Positions 53,832 to 64,000 of a stretch of DNA of 64,000 nucleotides are shown here, in pieces. Source of the stretch: Catenaria anguillulae PL171 (Eukaryota > Blastocladiomycota > Blastocladiomycetes > Blastocladiales > Catenariaceae); contig MCFL01000037.1 of assembly GCA_002102555.1 (NCBI GenBank), positions 124,001-188,000 of the forward strand, in the 5' to 3' direction. Position 1 is the first letter of the stretch. Every line of letters starts with the position of its first letter. Under the pieces are notes generated by a model. The model was given only the letters and a program-made list of their open reading frames with translations, made no database searches and was not told the DNA's origin. A program made the position numbers and the translations under genes.

Positions 53832-55911
53832 ATGGACGACTTTGAAAATTTCGGCTACTCGAATGTTGTTTGGGAGACGGAGGCGTCGTCGCCAAAGCCT
53901 GCAGGCGGTGGTTCGCGGCGCTCCAACACGGCCAACACGCATACCACGTCTGGCAGCGCGAGCGGCCTGGACGATATCACGGCCATCATTGCCTCGGCGG
54001 GTCATCCCGGCCAGCCCTTTGCCGTACGTGTCCTACAAAACGCGTCCTTTTCCTACATTTTTTGACTCATTCATCCTCGCCTCATCACTTGACCGGAGCC
54101 AGGACGTCAATGATGACGATGACGACGACGACGATGGCCACCTCGTCTTGCACGACGACTATACACACCCGCCCTCCTCTTCGCCACCGCCACCCAACAA
54201 CAACAACGCGTCAACAGCACACCAACCTCGAAGCACGCAACACGGCGACGCCTCCTTTTCGTCCACCAACGCCACGTTTGCCACATCGCACCTGTCGTCA
54301 GGGTCAGGGTCAGGGTCGTCCGGGTCTGCCTCTGCGGCCACCGTCATCCACCCGCAACCGACCAGCACACCAACCTCGCCCACGGCCGAATCGGCCACAC
54401 ACAAGCCCAACAACCCGCGGCCAACCTCGGCAGCCTCGCCCGCAACAACCCCATTCGATCCAACCACGCTCACATCCTTTCACACACTGGTCCACCGGCG
54501 GTCCCCTTACGAAGTAAGCGTGACGGACCCGCACAAGCACGGCGAAGGGTTCAAGGAAGCCCACGTGTCGTACCTCATCACCACACGCGACGTGCTGCAC
54601 CAAAATGCCACACACAGCGTGCGCCGCCGATTCACGGATTTTGTTTGGCTGCACGACACGCTTGTGGTCGAGTACCCGGCCGTGATTGTATGCCCGCTGC
54701 CGGGCAAGCACCGGCTCGAGTACATCACGGGCGATCGGTTCAGCGCCGAGTTTGTGGACCGGCGCAGGGTCAGCTTGCAACGGTTCTTGTCGCGCATCAC
54801 GCGCCACCCCTTGCTGCAAAAGAGCTCGAGCCTGCGCCGGTTTCTCACGGCGGTCGACTGGAACTTGGCGGAAATCAAATCGTCATCGGCCAATGAGGCT
54901 TCTGCAACTGGCTCGGGCGGCCCCAGCACAGTGGATCGCAAGCTCGCAGCCACCGCCACTGCATCTGCACCTTCCGATTCGGCGCTCATGGACTCGCTGC
55001 TACCCACGGCGCTTTCATCGGGCGCAAAACCCAAGCGCCCCAACCCGAAATTCACGGGCCTCCGCGAAGCCACCGAAACACTCGAATCGCAACTTGCCGC
55101 CGTCGATAAACTGCACGCCAAACTCGTGAAACGCCACGTCGACCTCGAGCACGACTTTCTGGACCTGGGCGCAGGCATCACCAAATTGGGCGCGCTTGAG
55201 GGCGCCTCCCCACAAGCAGACATGGTCGGCACACTGACCAAAGTGGGTGGCCTATGGTACGACCTGGCACGCGTGCGCGGCGAGGCCACACGCAGGGAAG
55301 ATGTGGACTTGGCTGCGCATTTACGTGACGCCTTGGCCATGTGTGCGAGCGTCAAGCTGGCACTGAGGCGAAGGGACGAGAAGCAGGCCGAGCGTGAGCA
55401 GCTCGAGGCCGCCGTGTATGCCCATCGGTGCGAGCTGGCAAAGGTCACGGGCGGGCCGGTGCCGTTGCCGCCCGCAGGTTTGGATGCAGGTGGCGGTTTT
55501 GGCGCGCACACCGCAAGTGTGTCGGCGTTGGGCGGCGCTGGCGCAAGTGCGGGCGGCGTGGGCGTGGGCGGCGGCGCAGTGGTGGCGAGCGTTGGCAATT
55601 TTATCAAGGAAAAGTACGATGAGATCAAGGGCGTGGATCATGAGCGCGCGAGGCACGAGCGCGCCGCAAAGTTGGAGGCAAAGATTGCAAAGCTGAGCGT
55701 GCAGAGCGAAGCTGCAAGGGACGTGGACGAGTTGTTTTCGGCCGAGGTGGCACGAGAGGTGGATTATGCCACGGCGAGCAGGGCGGGTGATTTTCGCGAA
55801 ATGTTGAGTGAGGTGGTCGATTCGCAAGTCGAGTACTTTGATCGCAGTGTCAAGATGTGGGAGGGCATGGTGAGGGCGTTGGAGGAGTTGGACATTGTGG
55901 ATGATGACTGA
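53832..55911 (+). CDS. SNX4: Sorting nexin SNX4/Atg24 (PX-BAR)
   Basis: Endosome-to-Golgi recycling and selective-autophagy sorting nexin. Exons 53832-54023 and 54103-55911 give 666 residues (donor GTACGT, acceptor GCCAG). Start MDDFENFGYSNVVWE, a short acidic/aromatic leader, then a disordered Ser/Thr/Pro region with a nine-Asp run. PX domain at about 205-330: VSVTDPHKHGEGF, AHVSYLITTRD, then the PI3P-binding RRRFTDFVWLHDTL, VCPLPGKHRLEYITGDRFS, EFVDRRRVSLQRFLSRI and HPLLQKSSSLRRFL. The KHRxEYIxGDRFSxEF block is diagnostic for SNX4/Atg24. The BAR part (about 390-666) contains ETLESQLAAVDKLHAKLVK, IKEKYDEIKGVDHERARH and the C-terminal VEYFDRSVKMWEGMVRALEE. A Gly/Ala-rich insertion of about 60 residues (near 560) sits inside the BAR domain, before the IKEKYDE helix. 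Confidence 0.92.
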
Positions 55912-56121
55912 TTCTTGTTTTGCTTCGATTTTTCATCAAAGTGTATTTCCTTGGCGAGTGGGTCGCCCAGATTCGTTTGTCTTGTGTTTGTATCTCGTGC
56001 TTCTCATGCATCACAATTGAGCGCCTTTGGAATTGCTCAAACGATCAATGTGGTCGATGTATTAACATGGGATATGTAAACTACAGACAAGAGCAACAAC
56101 ATCAGCAAGAAAAAACGAATC

Positions 56122-59100
56122 TCAATCAACACCATTCACGCCGCCATTCGCCCGATGTGCCATGTCCTCTGACTCTGATTCACTGCCCGACGACATTCCA
56201 CCCGGAGGCAGTGGGACAGTGGCCGGATCCACTGCGGCCACTTGACCTGGCCGCGACGAACTTGACCCGGACAATGCAAACAGCTCATTGATGGACAATT
56301 TGCGAGTGACACCGCCTGCATTAGAAGTCGGTGCGCCCAGCCCGTTGGCGGACAAAGACAATGACGATGAACTCGAGCCCACGGTGATGCTGCGCACGGG
56401 CGACGGGGACCGGCCACGGACTGAGGATGTCGAGGAGGCCGGTGGTTGCGTTGACAATGACGATGGCGATGACGATGACGATGACGGGGACGAGAATGGA
56501 TTTGTGCGCCCAAATGTGTACGAGGGGAAAGATGTGGATGACGAGGAGGGCGATAGGGGTGCAGATGATGTCGAGGTCGCGGATTGGAATGAAGTCGTTG
56601 TCGTTGACGTGGAAAAGGATGACGATGAAGAAGAAGCCGCTGGAGGAACCATCGTCGCAGCGTTTGCACGCTGACGCACCTCTTGGTCCGCACGATCACC
56701 CAGCCCGACAGTTGCAGTGGCCACGCTTGCAGCCGCCGGCTCTGTTACAAGTTCCGGAACTGCCTCCTCGGTCTGTCTTTCCTGTTGCCGCTGCTGCTGG
56801 TCCGTCACCACGGGCGCCGCTGCCGCAGGGCCCTGCTGCTGCGTGCCGGCGCGCTGCTGCTGCTGCTGCTGCTCTTGCCTCTCGAGCATGACCTGCTGCC
56901 TGGCCATGGCCTGATTCTGCCGCACATAAACCAAGTAGGCGAGCACGAGGCAAAAACTCACTAGCAACAACGACTCGATATCGTCATCGGTCGCGGTGCC
57001 ATTGTCGCCGCCAACCACAAAATGCACGGCAGCACGCCACATGCGCGACAGCATGCCACGGGCATTGTGCGCGGCCGTCTTTGCGCGGCGCTTGTTGAGG
57101 TCATGCCAGGTCCAGTCATCGTCATTCTCGGCACCACCCGTGTTGTCCGCAGGTTGGTTGGGGACACTGGGCGGTTGCAACGGCGAGGTCGAGTCCTTCA
57201 TCTTGGCGTCAGAGGGAGGTGCGGCGGCCGGGTCGGTTGTATCCGGTTGTTGCTTTTGCGCAAGCTCCGAGTCCTTGGTAGCTGCACTGGCAATCTCGTC
57301 GGCGCGCTTGGTGTCCGCTGTGGCGGCGGCCCCGGACGTGCCACTTCCAAACACCACCTCGCGCCAATTCTCGACATGCAAGTGCAACAAGCTCAAGCTC
57401 ACAGGTAACCACGCATCGCCATCGGTCGTCAAGCTCTGGTCGTAATACCGTTTGGCCATGTGATAATCCCTGGGCACGCCCAGCCCGTGGTGATACATGT
57501 ACCCGAGGTTCCACATGGCGATCCCCGACTGCTGGCTCTGTGTTGCAGCCGCATACGATGCCGCGGCAAGCGAGTAGCTCTGGGGCGTACCCCGCCCGTA
57601 GTAGTAGTAGTCGCCGACCTTGACTCTGGCGTCGTCGTTGTTGAGATTGGCCGATCGGATCCAGTACAGCAAGGCCAAGTGGTCCGTGTTGACCTTGGTC
57701 GATGGAAAGTATGGGTGCTTGGACGTGTGCGTGGAAGCTAGGTGTGTCCCAGAAAGCGCCAATGACGAAGACGAGGGGATGAGGCCCAAGGTCGCATAGG
57801 ATGCGTAGTCGAGAACCAAGCTCAACACCTGAGCAACGTGCGATTGGATGCCCGATACCCATGACGACATAGGATCACCCGCTTGTGCCAGCTCGCCGCC
57901 GCCCGACGACGACACAGACAAGGATGCTTGAGTCGCGGTAGCCGCGGCGGCGGTGGGTGCCCGACTCTGATCCAGCATCCACGCCAAATTGGCCATGCCG
58001 ACCTCGACGCCGCGCTCGGCGGCAATCAAGTACAACAACTCGGCGAGCTCCGTGTTGGTTCCAGCATCGTACAAGTTGTGCGCCACCGACATGACCGGAT
58101 CCAACCACTCCATACCCCTTTCGACCACGCCCTTGAGGTAACTCACGGCCATTGCGCAATTTGCTTGTGTGCCGAGCCCATAATAATGCATTTCGGCCAA
58201 TTTGAACGTGGCCAGCATGTGTCCATGACTGACGGCCAGCGAGTAATACTGAATGGCCTCGGCATACTTGCCCAAACTCGCATAATGATGCCCCAAGTAC
58301 GCCAGGGCAAGCGGCTGCCCTGCCTTTGCGGCCTTCATGAGCGCCAACAATGCCCTGCGCTTGTCGGCCTCGGGCGGCACATCGCCTGCCATCAACTCGA
58401 CGCCCGCGCGATGCTTATGCCTGGCCACGTCCACGGCCAACTCGTACGCATCAATGTCCATGACCCCCAACCACGCCAGACTCAGCGCGTCGTCGAGCTG
58501 GACGCCGCGTCGGAACCAAATACGTGCCGTGGCATTGTCTTGCTTGACGGCTTCACCCCGCAAATACATTTGACCAATCAATCCGGAGCTCGTTCCAATG
58601 ATCCGTTTGGCGTCCTTGAGTGCTTCGCTCACAGGCACCTGATCGGCGGCCGCGGCCGCGGCCGCCACTTCATCCTCAGCGGGCCCGGCCGCAGGTCCAC
58701 CACCCACGCCCGCAGGCCACGCGCCACGCGCCGCCGCACGCTCGAGCGCGCCATAATCGGTGGTGGCCGCCAAGTTCAAGTACCTGAAAGCGCGACGGAA
58801 ATCGGGCTTGACGCTTGCCGTGCCGGAATACAAGGCCATCCCCAAGTCAAGCTGATGCTTGAGCGAGCCCTTTTCGGCCAGCATCTTGTAATAATCAAAC
58901 GCGTCCTCTTCGGACAAGGTGGCACTTGCCCCGCCGCCGCCACCTTGAGATGCACCAAGTGTTTTGCTGGCCAATGTGGACCCGGGACCGTACACGCCGC
59001 CCACGTCATCTGACAAGCGCACGTGATGTGGCGGTGGACGAAGGCCGCCTGGAGGGCCTTGCAAGTGCACGTCAATGACGCGTTTGGCGGCCGCATAGTA

Positions 59101-60695
59101 CATGACTGCGGCGCGCGCGCAGTCTTGCACAACACCTATGCCTTGCAAGTACCGGTATCCGAGCGCCATTTCGGCTCCGGGGCAGGTCCCTGAGGAGGCC
59201 GCCAGGGTGTAGTGGACCAGGGCCTTGTCTTGCCGGACAATGGCCTTGAGGTTGGTGGTGGTGGGCGGGATATCGTGCGACGACGAGGACGAGGGTGCGG
59301 GAGTCAGGACACCGCCGAGGTTGGTCGAGTAAAAGAGACCAAGGTAGTAGTGGGCGGTGGCGTTGCCCGTGGTGGATGCAAGGTGGCGGAACAGGTCGAA
59401 TGAGATTTGAGGCGAGGGTGGGAGCGAGTAGTTTCCAAACTACATAGATCAAAAATGGAGTGAGTTACAGTAACCAAGAAATCAAGAAAAAGGAAGCAAA
59501 AGATGAGCGAGCGTACAAGGGCAATTTGTGCCAACATGAACCCAGCCTCTTGATCCTGGTCCACCTCCCACACCTTCTTGAGCAACTTGACGGCCTCCTT
59601 TGCCTTGTCCAAATAAGCCTTGAGCGCGTTGCGTTTAGAGGAGGAAGGAGAAGAAGCAGCAGCAGCCTTTGCCTCACCGGACGTGTTTGACGGGTCGTCT
59701 GACGAACCCGCAGCCGCAGCGGAAGCAGCACCAGAGTGGATCCATCCGAGCCAATCGCCGCCCGCCCCTGTTTGCGGATCAATGACGCTGACCGCATCGC
59801 CTGCGGCCCCGGAGGCGGCGGCGGCTTGTTTCCGCGAGGAAGACGACGAGGAAGGGGACGTGTCAGAAGACAAAGCCGTACCAGAGAGCAAGGAGCGGAC
59901 GGCATTGTGGCCCAAATGGTGCCAGTCTGGGTGGCGCAGGTCAAGGTCGGCCAGGATGGCTTTGGCCCTTGCGACCAGTGGCGATGGCGATTTCGATTTC
60001 GATTGCGATTGCGATTCTGCGGAAGGGGAGCGCGGGGGTGGGGCAAAGGCGAGCACGGGAGCGGGAGCCGGGGATGAAGTGGCCGGTGTCGTTGATGCAG
60101 AAGCGGTAGACAAAGTCGATGTTGGAGTGGATGAGGGTGCGGATGCGGGTGCGGATGCGGGAGGAGTGTCCTTGGTGACCTCAAAGCCCAGTTGGTTTGG
60201 GATTGGGTTGTTGATAGCGGCAACCATGGCCATGGCCGCAGCGGGATGCTGTGGATGCTGCCAGTCTTGAGACGACGGTGGTGGATCAGCTGAAGACGAT
60301 GCTTGTGTGTGCGCATGAGGTTCAGAGTCGTCATGGGTCTCATCATGGTTGTTGTGGTTGTGGTTGTGGTTGTGTGGTTTGGCAGACGCGGTTGGGGGCG
60401 TGAGCAAGAGCGCCACGAGGAGTGAGAGGGCGAGGACGAGCGAGGCAATGCGACGCGTGGTGAGGCGGCCGCGAGGACTGAGGCTGAGGGTGCGGAGCGA
60501 GGGCAAGGGCGACGAGGGCCTTGAGCTTGCAGGTGCAGGCGAATCATGGCCTCGTTCAGCGGTAGCCGTGGCACTGGCATTGGTTGCGGTTGCGGTTGCG
60601 CGTCGAGCTCGAGACGGCGGGGCACCGGAACCGGAACCCACAGTCGGAGTTGGAGTCGGCGTTGGAGAGGTGTGCGGAGGTGAGGGCGACTCCAT
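56122..60695 (-). CDS. HRD3: Hrd3/SEL1L-type ERAD scaffold with SEL1 repeats
   Basis: ER-membrane partner of the Hrd1 ubiquitin ligase that recruits misfolded luminal glycoproteins. Exons 60695-59517 and 59439-56122 (intron GTACGC...TGTAG) give 1,498 residues. A Thr/Pro-rich leader is followed by a hydrophobic stretch RRIASLVLALSLLVALLLTP ending SASAK-like (PTASAKP), a signal peptide or anchor. SEL1 repeats run from about 390 to 1,150: GNATAHYYLGLFYSTN, AEMALGYRYLQGIGV, HQLDLGMALYSGTAS, PLALAYLGHHYASLGKYAEA, ATFKLAEMHYYGLGTQ, ARVKVGDYYYYGRGTPQ, AMWNLGYMYHHGLGVPRDYH. A transmembrane helix, ESLLLVSFCLVLAYLVYV, lies at about 1,230-1,250, with a cytosolic tail rich in poly-Gln and Ser. The luminal domain is enlarged by disordered insertions compared with yeast Hrd3 (about 830 residues). 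Confidence 0.9.
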
Positions 60696-61259
60696 GTCTG
60701 CTCAGTTTGGAGTTTGGTTGAATTGAGTTGAATAGTTGAGCTCGATGTGTACGAAACTTGGCAGCGTAAGGTTCTTTAAGGCGGTGCTTTGGATCTGATG
60801 GTTATTGTTATTGTCATGCTTATGTTTATGGTGCCATCAGGTTCAAACTGACAGGTTTTTTGACGCGTCTTGTCCTCAGTTCACGTGATGGGGTCAGTGC
60901 CGGTGAATGAAGACAGAGTGGCTACCTCACTTTGGATAAGAGAAGCCAGCCACTTTGCCACCAAAAAACCTTAAGCAAAATGATTTTTGGTCGCATGACA
61001 TCAAAGCACTTGGGGGTTTGCCCGATTTTTGAGGAGGCGGATCGGCAAAGCTGCGCACAGTGATGAATGCTAGGCCAACCTCATCTGGGAACTTGTCTTC
61101 ACACATAACAACGGACGAAACACGACTGGAGCGAAACTGACTCAACCATGCATTTGGCAATAAATATGCAACCAGGCAGCAAGACACAAATCACCAAAAA
61201 AAGCGGGCAAAGAAGAGAAAAACGGAAAAAAGAAAAACGTACGAGAGCCATAGAGACCA
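60696..61259. other. Intergenic between Hrd3 and the transposase gene
   Basis: Contains the Hrd3 promoter (minus strand) and, further right, the 3' flank of the transposon. I looked for an obvious terminal inverted repeat here but cannot assign one because the other end of the element lies outside the window. 61170-61240 is A-rich. Confidence 0.4.
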
Positions 61260-63998
61260 TCAATCAGCATCTTCCCAACCTTCATCACCATCGTCTTCAT
61301 CCTCACCAGCCTCTTCTTCACCGGCATCGTCACCACCTGCACCAAACAACGTAATGGAGTGGGAAAGTTGTGATTGCTCCGGGTCAAGCAACGCCAGCAA
61401 CGCCTGCTTCTGCTCGGGATTGCGCTCGGCCGCTTTGCGGATTGCACCCTCCATGGTGGTGTCGCTCACGCGACGGTGTGACCGGTAGGTGCGGCAAATG
61501 AGGTCGGCGAGGGGAGCACTGCACCGGACAGCCTCGTAGATGGCCATGTACCGCAATGATTTCTCATGGAAGCGGCGGGAGAGATACAGGCGGACAGAAT
61601 CCAGAGCCTGTGGGATGACGGCACGCAGCGCGGTAAGAGAGTAGCTGCAATTATCCCGCGCGAAGCGTTTGGCGGCACCCCATTTGCGCTCAATGGCTGA
61701 AAAAAAAAAACGGCAATGACAGCAAATCAGCAGAACAAGTGGGCTTTGTCATAGAGTGAGCCAGAGGAAGGCGAAGCACGTACGATTGAGCTCCGGGTGG
61801 AACTTGGGAGTGTACAGCAGTAGGATCCCATGCTGCCGGCACACTTCCTCAAGCCAAGACACTTCGTTGGCAAAGTCCGGCTGCAGCTCCAAAACGCGGC
61901 GCGCGCAACAGTTATTGGACGGCGGGGTTCGGCCTTCTTGTATGTGCTGCCGACACGGGATGAAGTCAGGGTTGGACTTGAGCTTGGCACAAACCAGCTT
62001 GAGACCCCCAGCAGGCCAAAGACCGCGCTCCTGCAAAATGAGCATGGCGCCCTTGGGTTTTCCCTTGTTCTCTGGGCCGTGCGAATTGTCCTCGACAACC
62101 AAAGACTGGCGATGTTCAACTTGTTCACCGTCACCATCAGTCGAGTACCAAACCGTCGAACGCATCTTAGGCTGCTGCCCGCCAACATTAAGCGCAACAC
62201 GGCTGGCGACCAGGGCGTCTGGCTTGAAACACTTGTGGCCGGCCGCATTGTCAAAGACAAACAATGGTTCGACCTCACGACCACGCACGGGAGGGTGGAG
62301 CTTCTTGAACTCCTCGACGACAGTCTCGAAATGCGCCATGAACTTCTTGCCGTCGTAGTAGCCGTCCTTGTTCTTGCCAACTTCGAGGGTCTTGCGCAAA
62401 GATGCCACCTCACCATGGCATGGGCATGTGTAGCCAGACACCATGATTGCGGCGCCTCGGCTCTTGCTCATGAGCATGAACATGCCTTTTTTGCGCCAGC
62501 GACGGCGTGCCCCATCATTTGCGTGAAAAGTCGTCTCGTCTTGGAAACATGGAACGAGATACTTGGTGCCGGCAGGAAGGTTTGGGTAAACCATTGCTGA
62601 AACCCGCCGCGACCCATTGGTGCGCTCTTCGATCACGTCAATGGAGGCTGGATCCACTTGAATTGGCAAGTCCTCGTCGTCGTTGATCACGCCCTCCCAA
62701 ACCCACGGCATCCGATGCTCCAAGGCCCGCCACTGCTCAATGAACTTGTTGCGGTCAGCCACCACGTCAGGACGATCATGCCCATCGGTGTAAGCGCCTT
62801 TGACATCGGCCATGTACTGGTATCCGAGAAACTTCATGTACCGCTTGACTTGGTACTCGGACCGCCTAACACAGCGGGCATCTGGCGCAACCGGCGCTCC
62901 GACGATTGCAGACAAGAGAGTCAGCAGCTCACCATTGATCCACGCTTGCAATTTGCGCCAAACAAGGCCGGGGTTCCTCTTGTCGGACGTGAGCTCGATC
63001 ATCTTGGCCTTGGCGCGCTCAACGAAGTCAGTGGAATAGATCGGATCCTTGCTGGGGCGCCGCTTACGAGGGCGATGACAGAGCCCAGGGTCCAATGCGC
63101 CCTTCGCTTCGAACTCTCGCCAGGACGCGTTGGTGTTGCGAGCAGGGCGGGTCGAATCCTTGGCGTCGTGACCAAAGTGGACACTGGAGACGACGGCCGA
63201 AGCCTGCGAGCGAGTCAAACCCGTCGACACAAGGTGGGCCTGCCAGCGGAGAGCCAGGATCCGATCGAGGTGACGAGGATGGTGCTTGCGCCGCCGGGGT
63301 CGGCTCTTCACATCGGCGAGCGTGCCAGCGAGGACTTTGGCAGCCGTGACCTCTCGCTTGAGGCTGACTCGGCGAGCGCGGGACGGAGTTTGGCTCGGGG
63401 TGACAGTGCGGGACACCCGCCCAGGTGCCAGCTGTGGGGAAGGCTCGGCATGTGGTTGCTGGAGCTGAGCAGGTGGCTGGGTTGCAGTTGGCGTTGCTGC
63501 AGTTGGCATTGCTGTTGGCGCAGGCAATGGGTCGGTGGACGTGGCGGCTTGATGCAGCGATGGTTGGCAGGCAAGTGCTGGCCCACGAAAGGATTGCATG
63601 AAAGAGGAGAACTTGTGCTCTGCGTCATGGCCGGGTTGATCAGGTTCGGCTGCCAGGCGGAGAAAAGCAAGGCCAACGGCGGACAAGGTGATGGCAGTCG
63701 ACAGATCGGGATGCTGTGGAGCCAGTTTCTGGACAACCGTGCGAATGACCCTTGACGCATCATTCAATGAACGGGCGTGCAACAAACGCTTCATGAGCCA
63801 ATCCCAGTGCAGACGCGAAAGAGAGGCAATGACCTTGGAGAGTTCCGGAAGCTGCAGAAGGGCATCGGGGTCCACGTGCGAAAGAGGGCATGGGGCGTAC
63901 AGGAGAGGGAACGGGGCTTGCGGCTGGAGAAGACCGTTGGATGCATACGGTTGAGCATGATGAGTGACTTGAGCCACCCCTGCTGAGCAAACGGCACA
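61260..63998 (-). CDS. DDE superfamily transposase, 5' incomplete
   Basis: Exon open from the window edge to 61784, intron 61783-61697 (GTACGT, then ten T and CAG), exon 61696-61260. At least 880 residues without a stop. The N-terminal half is Pro/Gln-rich with a basic region (SRARRVSLKREVTAAK; KSRPRRRKHHPRH), and a middle DNA-binding-like part (RRSEYQVKRYMKFLGYQYMA). The catalytic core has FQDETTFHANDGARRRWRKK (first Asp), FVFDNAAGHKCF (second Asp) and KFHPELNPIERKWGAAKRFA (Glu), a DD-E triad of the Tc1/mariner-like endonuclease type common in fungal genomes. The intron splits the codon between ELN and IE, so the catalytic Glu motif depends on splicing. The acidic C-terminus (GEEEAGEDEDDGDEGWEDAD) is unusual. 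No ATG is seen upstream of MKRLLHA, so the true start is probably beyond the window; the frame at 63977 opens with GTG. Confidence 0.85.
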
Positions 63999-64000
63999 GA
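61260..64000 (-). mobile_element. DDE-type DNA transposon, right-truncated by window edge
   Basis: Defined by the transposase gene it carries; ends were not identified. The reading frame is intact, so the copy looks recently active or domesticated. Terminal inverted repeats and target-site duplication are not visible because the element runs past 64000. Confidence 0.65.

Noticed and set aside
57883-59013. 376-codon plus-strand frame
   Set aside because: Antisense to the SEL1 repeats of Hrd3.
62658-63755. 365-codon plus-strand frame
   Set aside because: Antisense to the transposase, whose catalytic motifs fix the coding strand.

Overview
The window is nuclear DNA of a compact, GC-rich, intron-bearing eukaryote, most likely an early-diverging zoosporic fungus (Blastocladiomycota or Chytridiomycota). 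The case rests on four things: short GT-AG introns of about 70-130 nt; fungal-type genes (HMT1-like ABC transporter, Mcp5/Num1-type cortical PH protein, plant/fungal zincless Fpg, SNX4/Atg24, Hrd3); genes kept by flagellated lineages and absent from most Dikarya (dynein regulatory complex subunit DRC2/CCDC65, dymeclin, a STRAD-like pseudokinase); and long disordered Pro/Ser/Ala/Gln tracts in many proteins. The lineage call is inference. No rRNA, tRNA or CRISPR was recognised.

Layout. 0-4 kb: minus-strand multi-pass membrane protein with a long disordered tail. 4.5-5.2 kb: small secreted protein. 6-9 kb: F-box/ankyrin-like protein followed by relics of two gene families. 9.3-14.2 kb: mitochondrial YchF/OLA1-type ATPase, then dymeclin. 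14.4-16.3 kb: STRAD-like pseudokinase. 17.3-20.6 kb: Fpg/MutM glycosylase, mitochondrial ribosomal protein uS15m, Pth2. 20.9-24.5 kb: YEATS protein and a mitochondrial carrier converging on a 200-bp T-rich array. 24.9-29 kb: small family gene and an HMT1/ABCB6-type transporter. 29-31.5 kb: gene-poor stretch with a 42-bp tandem repeat carrying CCAAT boxes. 31.6-39.5 kb: DRC2 and the cortical PH protein, followed by frame-broken coding-like sequence. 40.6-46.4 kb: unknown membrane protein and an unknown RS-rich protein with three dsRBD-like repeats. 46.8-49.6 kb: two hypotheticals and a METTL-type methyltransferase. 50-60.7 kb: AT-hook/bZIP factor divergent from SNX4, then Hrd3/SEL1L. 61.3-64 kb: intron-containing DDE transposase gene running into the right edge.

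There are no operons. Neighbours are arranged as divergent or convergent pairs with little space between them. Functional themes are mitochondrial translation and transport (YchF, uS15m, Pth2, carrier), membrane traffic and proteostasis (dymeclin, SNX4, Hrd3, HMT1) and zoospore motility (DRC2).

Two cross-cutting observations matter most. First, several otherwise well-conserved genes can only be read through with frame changes, and nearly all of those whose direction is fixed behave as loss of one base (dymeclin, the PH-gene tail, the module-B gene). This looks like a systematic indel problem in the assembly or local gene decay. Second, a roughly 80-residue module of unknown function occurs at three separate loci. 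Exon coordinates are given where a GT-AG pair restores a recognisable protein; all are inferred by eye, without transcript data.
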